DNA of 64,000 bases from Epiperipatus broadwayi (lineage: Eukaryota > Onychophora > Udeonychophora > Euonychophora > Peripatidae), in assembly GCA_028023455.1 (NCBI GenBank), contig JAQFVV010006271.1, positions 433,501 through 497,500 of the forward strand. The letters run 5' to 3'. Made by a program: the position numbers and the translations under genes. Below are positions 11,600-21,580 of this stretch, piece by piece. The notes beneath the pieces were generated by a model. That model was not told the origin of the DNA. It did no database searches and worked only from the letters and a program-made list of their open reading frames with translations. How positions within the stretch are numbered: the first letter of the stretch is position 1; each line of letters opens with the position of its first letter.

Positions 11600-13084
11600 T
11601 ATATTATAACAATCCTTTGAACTTATTTAATGTATTCTGGGAGGAGGAGGGGGGGTAGTTTTTGTTTTAAAAAAATACTTTTTCCCCAACATATCTTTTT
11701 AATAAAGTACATTTGTGCACATTTGTGGAAAAATAAAAATATTTTATTGCAATATATATATATCTTCAGAAATAATTTTAAAATTAATAATTCGGTAGTT
11801 GGGGAATAAAAGTGATGAATATCATCACAAAGTTATTGCTAAGTATATAAATTTCAACAAATAATGCCATGATTGCATGCTTTCCATCTCATATATAAAC
11901 AAACAATTTAAATTTTAGACAAAATTTTAAATAAAGAATAAGATATTACTTAATTGTATAGCTTCTTTTACATATAATATTCACTAACGGCAACCATTAG
12001 AGATATGTCTTCTATCTATGTTTATCTTTCAACAAAGATAGCTTTTTTTAAGACAATAGATTCCATTAACCAAAATGATAACATATAATAGCTTTTATGT
12101 ATATAAACATGGGAGCTCCAATTAGCTGCAGTGATATAACAGAGAAAGATAGGGTGTCTCAAGAGACATGTAAGTATGATCACTAAATGCTTCTAGAGAG
12201 ACAAATAAATGATTATTTAATTACTTCCTAATTATTTAGAAATTGTTACATTTGTTTAATCTTAGATATAAACTTTAATAAAAGCATAAAATGATTATTT
12301 TAATACACATACTGAGATATGCCTACATGATGGTGTAGGTAGGAATAGACTAATTAAAAGGGAATGAAATAATTGTTTTGCAACATAATAAACAACTAAT
12401 TAAAACAAGTAAGATAAGATGGGGAATATTTATTTGTTTCTCCTGATTTAAAAAAAATAGTGGGACATAAATAAGAATAAAAGATAAAAAACATTTTTTT
12501 TAAATATAAAATTATGCTATTATTTTATGATAAAAACAATAAACAAGCTGTAATAGTTTTAAATATATTTAAAAATACTTTCAAAAATTAAAAATTCCCT
12601 CAATCAGTACAGGCTGACAGATAGCAATCAGCAAATATAATTTAAACGCCACTATTAATTTTAAAGAAATGTGGGAGAATAAAAATTAGGATGGGTGGAT
12701 GAAGTCAAGTGCTTTTCAAAAGTTCTACTTCTCATCTCATTACATTAACACAAAGCTATTAATATAAATTAAAAATATAAATGAAAAGTAAATTACTGAC
12801 AATATCATATTTTAGTTTGTGCCTTTCAATACTATATGGCTGAAGAAAATTGATAACTACTGTCAAGTCATGAAATATTCAAACTATAATAAAAATTACT
12901 TGGACCACAAATATTAATATCAAGTATAAAACTTGCCAATATTTATTTTAAAATATATTTATATTAAATTACAATATATAAATAATCCTCCAACATACTC
13001 ATTTTCTTTGTATATTTATTTTATTATATGAACCGAATTATATTTCATATTCATATATATCTTTATTGTTAAAAGGAGGTTGGT
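11600..13084. other. No gene recognised
   Basis: AT-rich, with a purine-rich GGGAGGAGGAGG run just upstream (about 11639-11657). No gene or repeat family was recognised. Confidence 0.5.
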
Positions 13085-13175
13085 TGCTTTGACAACAGTT
13101 TAAAATTGTTGACTGTTATTGATATTGGCACTGTCTAAATGTTGACTGGTTTCTAATGGTTATACATATATATTT
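13085..13175 (+). repeat. Dispersed repeat, partner of 32.25 kb
   Basis: The segment with TGTTGACTGTTATTGATATT, then GTCTAAATGTTGACTG, matches 32250-32325 with scattered differences; both end in ATATATA runs. No coding potential was seen and the family is unknown. Confidence 0.5.
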
Positions 13176-13612
13176 GCTATTGACAAGCTCATTACATAAT
13201 ATGTATATATCATGAAACATGTCCACCTAGAGTTCAACTGTATTCTATTGTCATTTTCAAGATCCATTCCACTGGGCAGAAATCTTCATTCCAATGTATC
13301 TAACTACAAGTGGAGATATATAATGTAATATTTAATATATGAATATAAAAAAGAAGTTTGATTCACACATTAAAACAAGAAAAGATTATGTGAAGAATTA
13401 TTCATATGTAGGGATCAATAGTATATTTTCGAAAAAGAAATTTATTAAATGATTTAGAATATATAATAGTCATTGATATTTGATCATTTTTGTTAAGTGT
13501 AATAATATTTAATAGATAAAAACAAATCCACAAGAATGCATAATATGCTGGGTTTTTTTTAATAAGGAGATATATGTAATACCCTATGTTTTATATATAT
13601 GATAAAATAATA

Positions 13613-13755
13613 ATGCCACAAGAGAAGGCACTCAAAATCTCTATCTAGAATTACCCCCATTCCCAAACCAGTTTCAAGCTGCTGGCTCTTCTCAAACTGA
13701 TTTGGGAAAGGGGATAATTCTAGATAGAGATTTTGAATGTCTTCTCTTGTGGCAA
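13613..13755. repeat. Foldback hairpin with about 65-bp arms
   Basis: The ends GCCACAAGAGAAG and CTTCTCTTGTGGC are exact reverse complements, and the arms pair through AATCTCTATCTAGAATTA to the centre near 13684. The central part (GAAACTGGTTTGGG) resembles the GAAACTAGTCTGGGG segment of the 14.8 kb family, so it may be a relative that has lost the ribozyme core. Confidence 0.8.
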
Positions 13756-14067
13756 TTATCGATAAAGCTTGTTTAGAACTATTAGCATGCTCATTATTTT
13801 ATTTTATACAAGCTTATCAAGATAAGTCACATGATGTATGACTTGATTTTATTTATATATGTTAAACACTGGAAGTAATAAACATTCCAAAAACTTAATA
13901 TAAATATGCTTTTCTGTTATATTGGTTAAGTACATACAAAATAATTGTTTACATCTCTGAAATTATAAAGATGGCAAATTAACAAATTTCGGATGATAAT
14001 ACAGCTTTCTTCAATACAGCCAAACATTAAATTTCATAAAGTAGAGATATTTTTTATTCATTTTTAA

Positions 14068-14263
14068 AAACCATGGTGAATTAGCATCTAATATTGAATG
14101 TGTAATAACCAATAAATAAATCTCTGTAAGTTATAAGTAAGCAGATGTTTATAAATGATCATTTACACCAGCTTAAATATATCTAAAAGATACATTAATA
14201 TTAATAGAATTTGGAAAGATTGTCATAGTGTTTTATATATAGTTTGAAATGCTGTATTTAATA
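14068..14263 (+). repeat. Dispersed repeat of about 190 bp, partner of 20.84 kb
   Basis: Aligns in the same orientation with 20838-21024. Shared blocks include GTAAGTTATAAGTAAGCA, ATATATCTAAAAGA and CATTAATATTAATAG, with the following TTTGGAAAGATT. It has no coding potential and cannot be assigned to a family. Confidence 0.7.
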
Positions 14264-14801
14264 TTTATTTTATATATACATATTGTAACAGTATAAAGAA
14301 TAAGGGTAAAGCTGGGGTGATGTAAAATCATCATCATCAACCCCAAGTCAAAAGACTAGTCTAATTTAAATATAAAATGAATATAATGAATATGAGCAGG
14401 AGAGATCAGCAAGAACAAAAACTAACTATAAGTTCACCATCATTACAAAAATGAATAATAATTTTAAATTATCATCATGAATGATCAATAATAAAATCAA
14501 CAGTCATTATAGTGATTGCATTGGAAATGGGTCTACTATAAATAACCCTTGTCAGCTTGGGGCAGATTATATAAATAATAATTTGGATGGAAAAATTTAA
14601 GTTCTAATCCATCAGAATATAACGTTTACAAAAAATAATGCTAGGATGCAGAAACATGCTGCTCATCATCAATGCCCTCTGGCCACTTAGCACCATTAAT
14701 GTACTCACCAACTACAAACTTAATTTCTAATTAGTATTAAAATAAAATTTAGTGCATTGACTTTAAAGGATATATATTTGCACCATCCAGCATTAGAGAA
14801 A

Positions 14802-15143
14802 TTAGCAAAACTCTCCATACAGTAGTACCACCCTGTGCCAACCAGAGCAATCAATGGATTCCAGGAGGCTTATGCATAAAATCCACATCTAGTACCTACT
14901 CATCCAATATCCCCAGACTAGTTTCTGGCTTGTGACTTTTGTCAGTGAGGAGCCTTGGATCTGAGAGCACTGCACCTAGATCTTAGGATCCAAGGCTCCT
15001 CACTGATGAAGACCACAAGCCAGAAACTAGTCTGGGGATATTTGATGAGTAATCACTAGATGGGCATTTTATGAATAAGCCTTCTGTCATCCATTGATTA
15101 TTCTGGTTGGCACAGTGTGGCACTACTGTATAGAGTTTTGCCT
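14802..15143. mobile_element. Long palindromic foldback element (family F2)
   Basis: A near-complete palindrome of about 340 bp centred near 14970. The outer ends are GCAAAACTCTCCATACAGTA and its diverged complement ending GAGTTTTGCC. Both arms contain CCAGAAACTAGTCTGGGG (one inverted), and the right arm carries an intact hammerhead core. An internally deleted relative sits at 54932-55085. No open frame exists and no target duplication was recognised. Confidence 0.8.
14997..15038 (+). ncRNA. Type-I hammerhead ribozyme candidate (family F2)
   Basis: Parts in order: TCCTCA as stem I strand (14997-15002); core CTGATGA (15003-15009); stem II AGAC/GCC-type with loop CACAA; GAAA (15023-15026); CTAGTC, giving a three-pair ACT/AGT stem III with no loop and C as the cleavage residue; then TGGGGA (15033-15038), which pairs with TCCTCA through six pairs, one of them G-U. 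Such tiny palindromic stem III helices are known from Penelope-type and retrozyme hammerheads, which act as dimers. The copy in the other arm has the core changed to CTGACAA. Confidence 0.5.
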
Positions 15144-16439
15144 GTTAAATAACAGTTATGTGCTAGCATAAGAGATGGTGATCAGGTGACATTGTAGAAA
15201 TAATGAAATTGTCAACTGGTCCACAACAATAATCATAAACCACAGTCTATATAATTGACCATTATGCATGAAACAGGTTCAGTGAGCAAAAGCTCTATAG
15301 CTGTTACTGTGAACAAGAGATAATACTATCATATAATGTTTTAAACCTAGTCTATAATTAAATAAATTCACTGAAATAATTTAATAAAATATAAATTTAT
15401 TAATAACATAAAAATAAATTAAGATATGTTGGGTTTGTTGTAAATTCACAAATCTGATTTTGATTAGAATAATATGAATCTCAATAGGTTTACATAAAAC
15501 ACACTTATATATTAGCACATAGACATCCCTGTATAATATAAAGTGAATATATTTGAATTGTCATGAGACTAAAAAAAACCCAATTCATTTTAATAATTCA
15601 TAAAGAATGACTGATTTTAACATATATGCGTCTACATTACATACATCTATATAAGCACACCGATGTGCTTTAACATATTTTAAAATTAACATCTTTGAAT
15701 TGTTATAAACCAATAATAAAAAATAATTTTTATAATACATAAAAATTTTAACATATATGTATTTGATGACTGATATTAATATTGTAATGGTATGAAAAGT
15801 AGAGCTGCTTAAACCTAACCAAGAGATGCAGGTAGAGGAGGTTCGAACCTCACCTACTCCTCCAGATTGCTACTAAGTGACTTATTTCCCAAACCTCACT
15901 AGAATTTCTTCTTCATGTATGCCCGGTGGTCAGGGAGAGATGAGATCCTAAAGGGGAATTTTAACAAAGAAAAAATCAGGTTTAGACTATATAATGACAC
16001 AGACAAGATATTGATGAGATTAGTGAATGAAAGTTTATTGTTCAATTAAAAGAAATGACAATTTGAAGAAATAATTAACAAAAAAATGTTGCAAGTTATT
16101 TTCTTGCATCTACAGACATGGATATGTATTGATATGCATTAGTAAGATCCACTTAATATAATTAAACAATAGTACAGTAATTACAGAACAATACCATACT
16201 TTGCCAACAACTGGGTGCTTTACTTTAAAGGAGAGAGAAAAAAAACATAACTCTAGGGTGAAATTACAAAAATGGATAATTGTTTTAAACTAGTTAAATA
16301 GATTAAGGCCATGTTCAAATATAGCCTGCATTTAAACGACAAAATAAAGAAACCCCCCCCCCCAGTGGACATTTCTCAGACTTACTCAGCAATATTTTGA
16401 GCATATTACAAAGTTAAGGTTTTATTTATAATGAAATTA
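15144..16439. other. No gene recognised; compositionally less AT-rich in part
   Basis: From about 15780 the sequence is less AT-rich and contains GAGGTTCGAACCTC, a 14-bp palindrome resembling a B box (about 15840), and a run of C (16352-16363). No coding match or tRNA fold could be completed. Confidence 0.4.
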
Positions 16440-16740
16440 AACATTACTGTGGTCCTTGGTGATTTAATTGTGTGAGCTTAGAAGCAAGTCTCAGAGGCAC
16501 AAAGGTTTTATATATGGCTAACTTGAGGTCTGGATAGCACTCCGGTTCTAACACAAGAGTTAGAGAGATGGAACCCATTTGCCTCAGCGTGATCCAAGCT
16601 CAGGACAGAGTATATGTGCTTGTGTCCAGTAGTAATATTTGGAAAAAGGGGTTGAGATCCACTTTATCATCAATAGCAATCTTGAAGTGGTGTTAACCTA
16701 TGAATCGAAGATGACAGGAGCTATGGATATGTGCCGAGAC
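16440..16740 (-). pseudogene. Unrecognised protein-coding remnant
   Basis: On the minus strand one frame stays open for about 100 codons with two stops. It reads with normal-looking amino-acid composition, for example VLEPECYPDLKLAIYKTF followed by VPLRLASKLTQLNH near its end. The stretch is less AT-rich than its surroundings. I do not recognise a family. It could be a decayed transposon or a fragment of a host gene. Confidence 0.25.
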
Positions 16741-17550
16741 CCCCACACAAATCACCGAGTAGCACAATATAAGAGAAAATGTGGTCAACTGACCGTTAAA
16801 CTTTAAAACCTTAGGTAAAATATACGTACATGACTTCAAAATCTTTCTGAGACTGAGAGAATATCTACTATTAGAAATAATTACTTTACACCTTTTAACT
16901 AACATTAAAATATATATAAAAAGATAGGTATATTAATTAATCACTATTTAACTAGTTCACCCTTAGAGTTAATGAAGATTTAAGATTTTAATTTACACAT
17001 ATATAACTGTACTGTACCCTCTCTTTTATTTAATCAAATTATAAAACGCTTAAGCTATATCTGTTTTAGACAAATAGATATATATTAGTAAAAACCCAGA
17101 TTGACTTTAAGAAAGTATAAAAAATACAAGACAGGATTGGATCTTTCTTATAAAATGCATAAAATTGAACACTTTAATATATATACTCGAATGTCATTTT
17201 CTTTTATATTTCTAAGTATAAATTAAAAGAAACATTGAATTATTTTCCAAAAAAAAAAAAAACAACAAGTGCATGTTCTGCTTTTTTCTCTCTTTCTAAT
17301 ATATATTTTAAAAAATTAGTGAAACCAATACGGCATGAGGGAATTGGAAGGAGAAATTTTATTCAAAGAGTTTTCTAATAAATCTGAAATATTCCCGTAT
17401 TTAGTAGCGGTTGAAGAAATAGAAATAAATGAAATTAGAATATTTCTCCCTTCCAGTTCCTCCAATATACATATGTTTATGGCAAGCAATAAGAAAGAAA
17501 TTGTGTTTCTTTCTTTTAAAAAAATATAAGTAGTATACAATTCAAGTAAT

Positions 17551-17625
17551 GTATAATGGCAATCCATTAACCAAAAAAAAAAAGATTTATGTATATATTA
17601 ATAGGATTAAGAATTGCCATTATAC
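17551..17625. repeat. Perfect 13-bp inverted repeat with short spacer
   Basis: GTATAATGGCAAT (17551-17563) is exactly complementary to ATTGCCATTATAC (17613-17625), with a 49-bp A-rich spacer. Immediately upstream, a second weaker inverted repeat (about 17338 against 17462) has the arms GAATTGGAAGGAGAAAT and its diverged complement. Probably a tiny MITE or its remains. Confidence 0.5.
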
Positions 17626-17769
17626 TGGTCAAACAACAAAAAAAAATAACAATGAAAATGTTAAAAATTATCAGGCTATATATATTAACACATTATAATT
17701 ATCATACATAAATGACTTAAGTTTATGAATTAAGCCAATATAAAATACAAGTGAAAATTAAAGTTACCG

Positions 17770-18290
17770 GTAACAATTTAAGATTGCGTACATCTTTATT
17801 AGATAGCCATGAAAACATTCTGGTCAGCAGTCCATACTGATGACTTCGGGTGATTTTTGTCCTCGGTTATCCATTTGTAGCAGCAGGAATTTGTCAGGCA
17901 AAATCATTCTAGCACTCTACATTTCTTGGGCTTCCTTTTTCAAGCTCCAGCAGACAGGAAAAACGATCGAGAGATAGAGAAAAAAGATCTACTCCACCAT
18001 TTTACTTACAGCACCCATTTTTAGTTCTTTTTCTCCTTGTCTATAGAATGCTGGTGGCTTAAGAATTTATTCAGCAAGGAGTGAAGATATTTTCTTGGTT
18101 GCAGAGAGCTCTTTCCAAAAAAGTTAATTATATTTCTTTTCCAATAAAAAATATCTTTGTGGCTGTTTTCAGTCCAAGCTATAGAGCTGAGTCAGGTAAA
18201 AGAGAGAGCACAATTGACAAGTTCTCAATTTATACCTAACTTGTTGGGCATCTTACATTCCAATGCCATTGTTCTGCTATCTTATTTTTA
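17770..18290 (-). other. Possible solo LTR or retroelement promoter region
   Basis: This block of about 500 bp is richer in G+C than its flanks. On the minus strand it has a TATA-like GGTATAAATTG (about 18228-18238), then about 400 bases with no open frame, then a polyadenylation-like AATAAAGATGTACGC (about 17789-17803) close to the end GTTACCGGTAAC. A TATA box and a polyadenylation signal at this spacing fit a retroviral-type LTR. No second copy or coding part was found nearby. Alternatives are a host 5' exon or an unrelated repeat. Confidence 0.35.
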
Positions 18291-19035
18291 ATTAGTGTTT
18301 TTTAATTAATTATTCCTATCTAACTAATCTTTTTCTCTAATGAGTTCTGTGATTCTAGGAATTTTATTTTGTTGTCTACAAATAAAATCTTTTAATTTTA
18401 TTTTATAAAATTTACAGAATGTTTTTAAAGTTTTTACTTACTTTAAATTTAGTCTACATACACTATGGTTGGACTCAGGGTCTTTAGTTAACCACAGTGA
18501 ATGGTGAAACAAACATATATATATATATATTTAATATGTATATATGTGTAGCTTCAATATATATGGGTTTATATGATACACTGTATTTCATTCATTAAAA
18601 AATAAAGTTATTAAACCATATTATATTTTCACAAGATATAATTAATTCCATGTTAAAAATATACATAACTATATATATATATGTATTATCATTATCCCGC
18701 TCCAAATCAAAATTATTAATTAATTCATTATCTATAATTGTAAGTTAAAGTTGTTGTTTTTTAAAAAAATATATATTACTTCTTTGACAGACCTTTTTTT
18801 GTCATTTTTTTCAGATTAACATTCTGTCTTTAAAATTATTTCTAGCAAGTTCTTTTCTCCAATATAGACAGATTTTGAGGGTTTTTTCTTTTTTTAAAAT
18901 TTCAAAAGAAAAATACAAACTGGAAACATATTTTAGTTTTAGTTGAATACTTTACACAAAAGTTATTTACTTTTAAATTTAAAGATTTTAACTGAAAAGT
19001 ATTTTAAATAATCTTGTTCTTAAAATATAACATTC

Positions 19036-19135
19036 TATTCATCAGCTGTATGCACTTGATATAAATTTGGGTGCAAGTAATTACATGTTTGTGCTTCTTT
19101 GCATATAGATTAATCAGCATACATATAAAGTCATA
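19036..19135 (-). repeat. Dispersed repeat X, first part
   Basis: Matches the end of the copy at 32.89-33.29 kb in opposite orientation: TTGTGCTTCTTTGCATA, then CAGCATACATATAAA. It is separated from its other part (20037 onward) by the foldback insertion at 19136-20036. On the coding strand its outer end contains CAGCTGATGA, as does the other copy. Confidence 0.65.
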
Positions 19136-19249
19136 TAAAATGATAAAAAAAAAATCAAGTCAGATGTCACATGACCTAATTTTAATAAAGCTCGTATTTA
19201 CAAATGTTATATATAGAGCTCGCAAAACAAGCTTTGAGAATATCCTCAA

Positions 19250-19287
19250 CCCCAGATCGGTTTCTGCTTCTGGCATCATCAGTGAGG
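19250..19287 (-). ncRNA. Type-I hammerhead ribozyme candidate (family F1, minus copy)
   Basis: Minus strand: CCTCA as stem I strand, CTGATGA (19276-19282), stem II TGC/GCA with loop CAGAA, GAAA (19261-19264), CCGATC giving a very short stem III with C at the cleavage position, then TGGGG, which pairs with CCTCA (four Watson-Crick pairs and one G-U). One stem III pair is mismatched here. The consensus of the four copies would be ACC/GGT. Confidence 0.5.
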
Positions 19288-19944
19288 TGCCAGGATATTC
19301 ATTAGATTAAAAATACTAGAACAAGCCCAGCACTCTATCTAATATATAACTATTGATAAGAAAATCTGAAATTTTCAGACATCCATATATTTAAAAATCC
19401 AGCTATCTAAACTCAAATAGCCATATGGGACTGAACTAAGTTCAGATACACCATATATTAATAACTTTAGCAATATAAAATCACCAAAGCCTTAATAGCA
19501 AAAAATAAAATGGTAAAAAATCAAGTCAGATGTCACATAACCTAATTTTAATAAAGCTTGTATTTACAAATGTTATACATAGAGTTCGCAAAACAAGCTC
19601 ATAACAAGCTTTGAAAATATCCTCAACCCCAGACAGGTTTCTCCATCTAGCATTCTCAGTATCCTAGTATTTTTAATCTAATGAATATCCTGGCACTTCA
19701 CTGACAACGCTAGATGCAGAAACGGTCTGGGCTTGAGGATATTCTCAAAGTTTATTAAGAGCTTGTTTTGTGAACTCTATATATAACATTTGTAAATATG
19801 AGCTTTATTAAAATTAGTTTATGTGACATCTGATTTTTAGACATATAGATGTCTGAAATTTTCAGATTTTCTTCTCAATAGTTATACATTAGATAGAGTG
19901 CTGGGCTTGTCCTAGTATTTTTAATCTAATAAATATCCTGGCAC

Positions 19945-19982
19945 CCTCACTGATGATGCTAGATGCAGAAATCAGTCTGGGG
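19945..19982 (+). ncRNA. Type-I hammerhead ribozyme candidate (family F1, plus copy)
   Basis: Plus strand: CCTCA, CTGATGA (19950-19956), stem II TGC/GCA with loop TAGAT, GAAA (19968-19971), TCAGTC with C at the cleavage position, then TGGGG closing stem I. Stem III is weak in this copy. The two further copies at about 19628 (minus) and 19704 (plus) have changed cores, CTGAGAA and CTGACAA. Confidence 0.5.
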
Positions 19983-20036
19983 TTGAGGATATTCTCAAAG
20001 CTTTGTTAAGAGCTTGATTTGCGAGCTCTATATATA

Positions 20037-20420
20037 ACATATAGAGTCATAGGATGGTAATCCTTCCATCAAGATGATGGAATCTCTTGGTAAGCTGGTT
20101 CATTCTAAAACAGTAATCTGGCTTATTGATATCTTCAGAAATGGTTTAAATTTGGTAACTGTTGGCATCCAATCAGCTGTATTCAGTTTCTACAATTTGG
20201 TAGATTTCAGGTATGACATCTGGTAAACAATATGGGCTATGAAACACAAGGTTGAGCCCTGCTTTCATGTAAATTCAAACTCTACCACTATGACAATAGC
20301 AACAGCTGACTTGCACTGTTTTGCCTTCAGTTGTAACTTCATAATGATTCAAATCCACCTTTTCAACATATCTCATGGGATTTGAAAACAATAAGTAATT
20401 TTTTTCTTCTTTATATTGAT
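20037..20420 (-). pseudogene. Dispersed repeat X, coding-like part
   Basis: On the minus strand one frame runs about 120 codons through four stops and no frameshift, with protein-like composition: MRYVEKVDLNHYEV, then a CCYCHSG cysteine/histidine cluster, KAGLNLVFHSPYCLPDV and NQLTKRFHHLDGR. A second copy at 32.89-33.29 kb confirms it is repetitive. I do not recognise the protein; a decayed transposase is one possibility. It is interrupted upstream of TTKRFHH-type sequence by the F1 foldback insertion. Confidence 0.4.
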
Positions 20421-20837
20421 TAAAAAAAAAAAAACAATGATTCATTTTTTTTTAATTCATCTTAATTAAAACCAAATTTTTAGCTCAATTTTTTAATCCT
20501 TTCAACATCTTTGTAGGATTTTTATCAAAATATGTTATACAAGCTTTAATTTAAAAATTTTTTTAATCTAATTAAAATAGATAGGGGAATTTTATAATTA
20601 CCAATATATCTATTGTAACATAAATCATGTTTGTTTTAATTATCATAGTAAAACATTAAATAGACCTTTTTAAATGTTTAATTTATATTTTTTTAATTCA
20701 AAATTATTATTTAACTCTTAACTGTTATTCCAGTGTAATATAAAAAAATCTACAAAAAGATTTTTATTTCTATTTTTCCTTTCAACTTTATATATATATA
20801 CATTCACACTACTATGTTGTTGTATGCCATGAGATAC
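20421..20837. other. No gene recognised
   Basis: Very AT-rich, with a 13-base A run at about 20422-20434 and several T runs. Nothing else was recognised. Confidence 0.5.
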
Positions 20838-21024
20838 AAAACCATAGTAAATTAGCACCAAATATTGAATATGCAAAACCAATAAATATACATCTTTGTA
20901 AGTTATAAGTAAGCAATGTTTATAAATGAGCATTTATATCTACTTGAATATATCTAAAAGACACATTAATATTAATAGGATTTGGAAAGATTATCAGTAT
21001 TTTATGTAAAGTCTAAAACGGTGT
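20838..21024 (+). repeat. Dispersed repeat, partner of 14.07 kb
   Basis: Second copy of the repeat at 14068-14263 in the same orientation, differing by scattered substitutions and small gaps. Confidence 0.7.
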
Positions 21025-21046
21025 AATTAAAAGTTATTATATATAT

Positions 21047-21210
21047 TAGAAAAATTATAGAACATTACAAAATAACCAAGAAACAAAATTTTACTAAAAT
21101 TCCTCTCACAAGCATGAATTCATCTATTAACAAATAGATCTTCGCATGTGAAATTCAACAAGATACAAATTTTGTTTTTGGTTAGTTTTATAATGTTATA
21201 TGATTTTCTG
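21047..21210. repeat. Foldback hairpin with about 75-bp arms
   Basis: Arms 21047-21125 and 21135-21210 are imperfect reverse complements, for example ACAAAATTT against AAATTTTGT and the AGAACATTA end against TAATGTTAT. The loop is near 21130. MITE-like. Confidence 0.65.
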
Positions 21211-21277
21211 TTTTATTTATAACTACTAGTATAGTATCATGCAGTATTTAATATATATTATAAATATAAACCAATGC

Positions 21278-21388
21278 CAGAATGTTCCAAAAGCTCTACC
21301 TGTACTTAGAAACACAAAGTCTGATCTAAAATAGCTTGGTTCAGACTTTGCATTTCTACATAGAGGTGGCACTATAGAAATATTCTAA
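21278..21388. repeat. Foldback hairpin with about 48-bp arms
   Basis: AAAGTCTGA (about 21319) pairs with TCAGACTTT (about 21341), and GCTCTACCTGTACTTAGAAA pairs with TTTCTACATAGAGGTGGC. The two arms are separated by only about 13 bases. It lies just 70 bases from the preceding hairpin. Confidence 0.7.
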
Positions 21389-21504
21389 TATTTATTCTAG
21401 ATGATAATGAACACTTTTCAGCTATTGCTAATTTAGTTCTATTGACTCTTAAAAATAGATACTTAGCTGTTTCCCAGAGATTTACCGTTCTTTTTGACGG
21501 TGTT

Positions 21505-21580
21505 TAATTATTAATTGCTTAGATATTCTTGACTTCGTTTAAGAAGAAGCCACAATACATCGCATCACATCACATCACAT
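21505..21580 (+). mobile_element. 5'-truncated LINE tail with CATCA repeats
   Basis: The segment ATATTCTTGACTTCGTTTAA continuing into GAAGCCACAATACATC is nearly identical to the 3' end of the minus-strand LINE at 53.2-54.9 kb. It ends in a pentanucleotide array (CATCA)n. It is a heavily truncated retrocopy. Confidence 0.75.

Larger units (their letters stand above)
19136..20036. mobile_element. Composite foldback element (family F1) with hammerhead motifs
   Basis: Four copies of one repeat lie here, two per orientation: about 19140-19300 and 19500-19640 one way, 19690-19860 and 19915-20036 the other, so the block is a nested palindrome. Shared segments include GAGAATATCCTCAACCCCAG, CAAGTCAGATGTCACAT and CTAGTATTTTTAATCTAAT. 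The block interrupts repeat X and is bounded by nearly identical 15-mers, ACATATAAAGTCATA (19121-19135) and ACATATAGAGTCATA (20037-20051), a probable target duplication. It has no coding capacity. Confidence 0.75.

Noticed and set aside
17840-17865. CTGATGA at the start of the possible LTR
   Set aside because: No GAAA in the required position and no stems.
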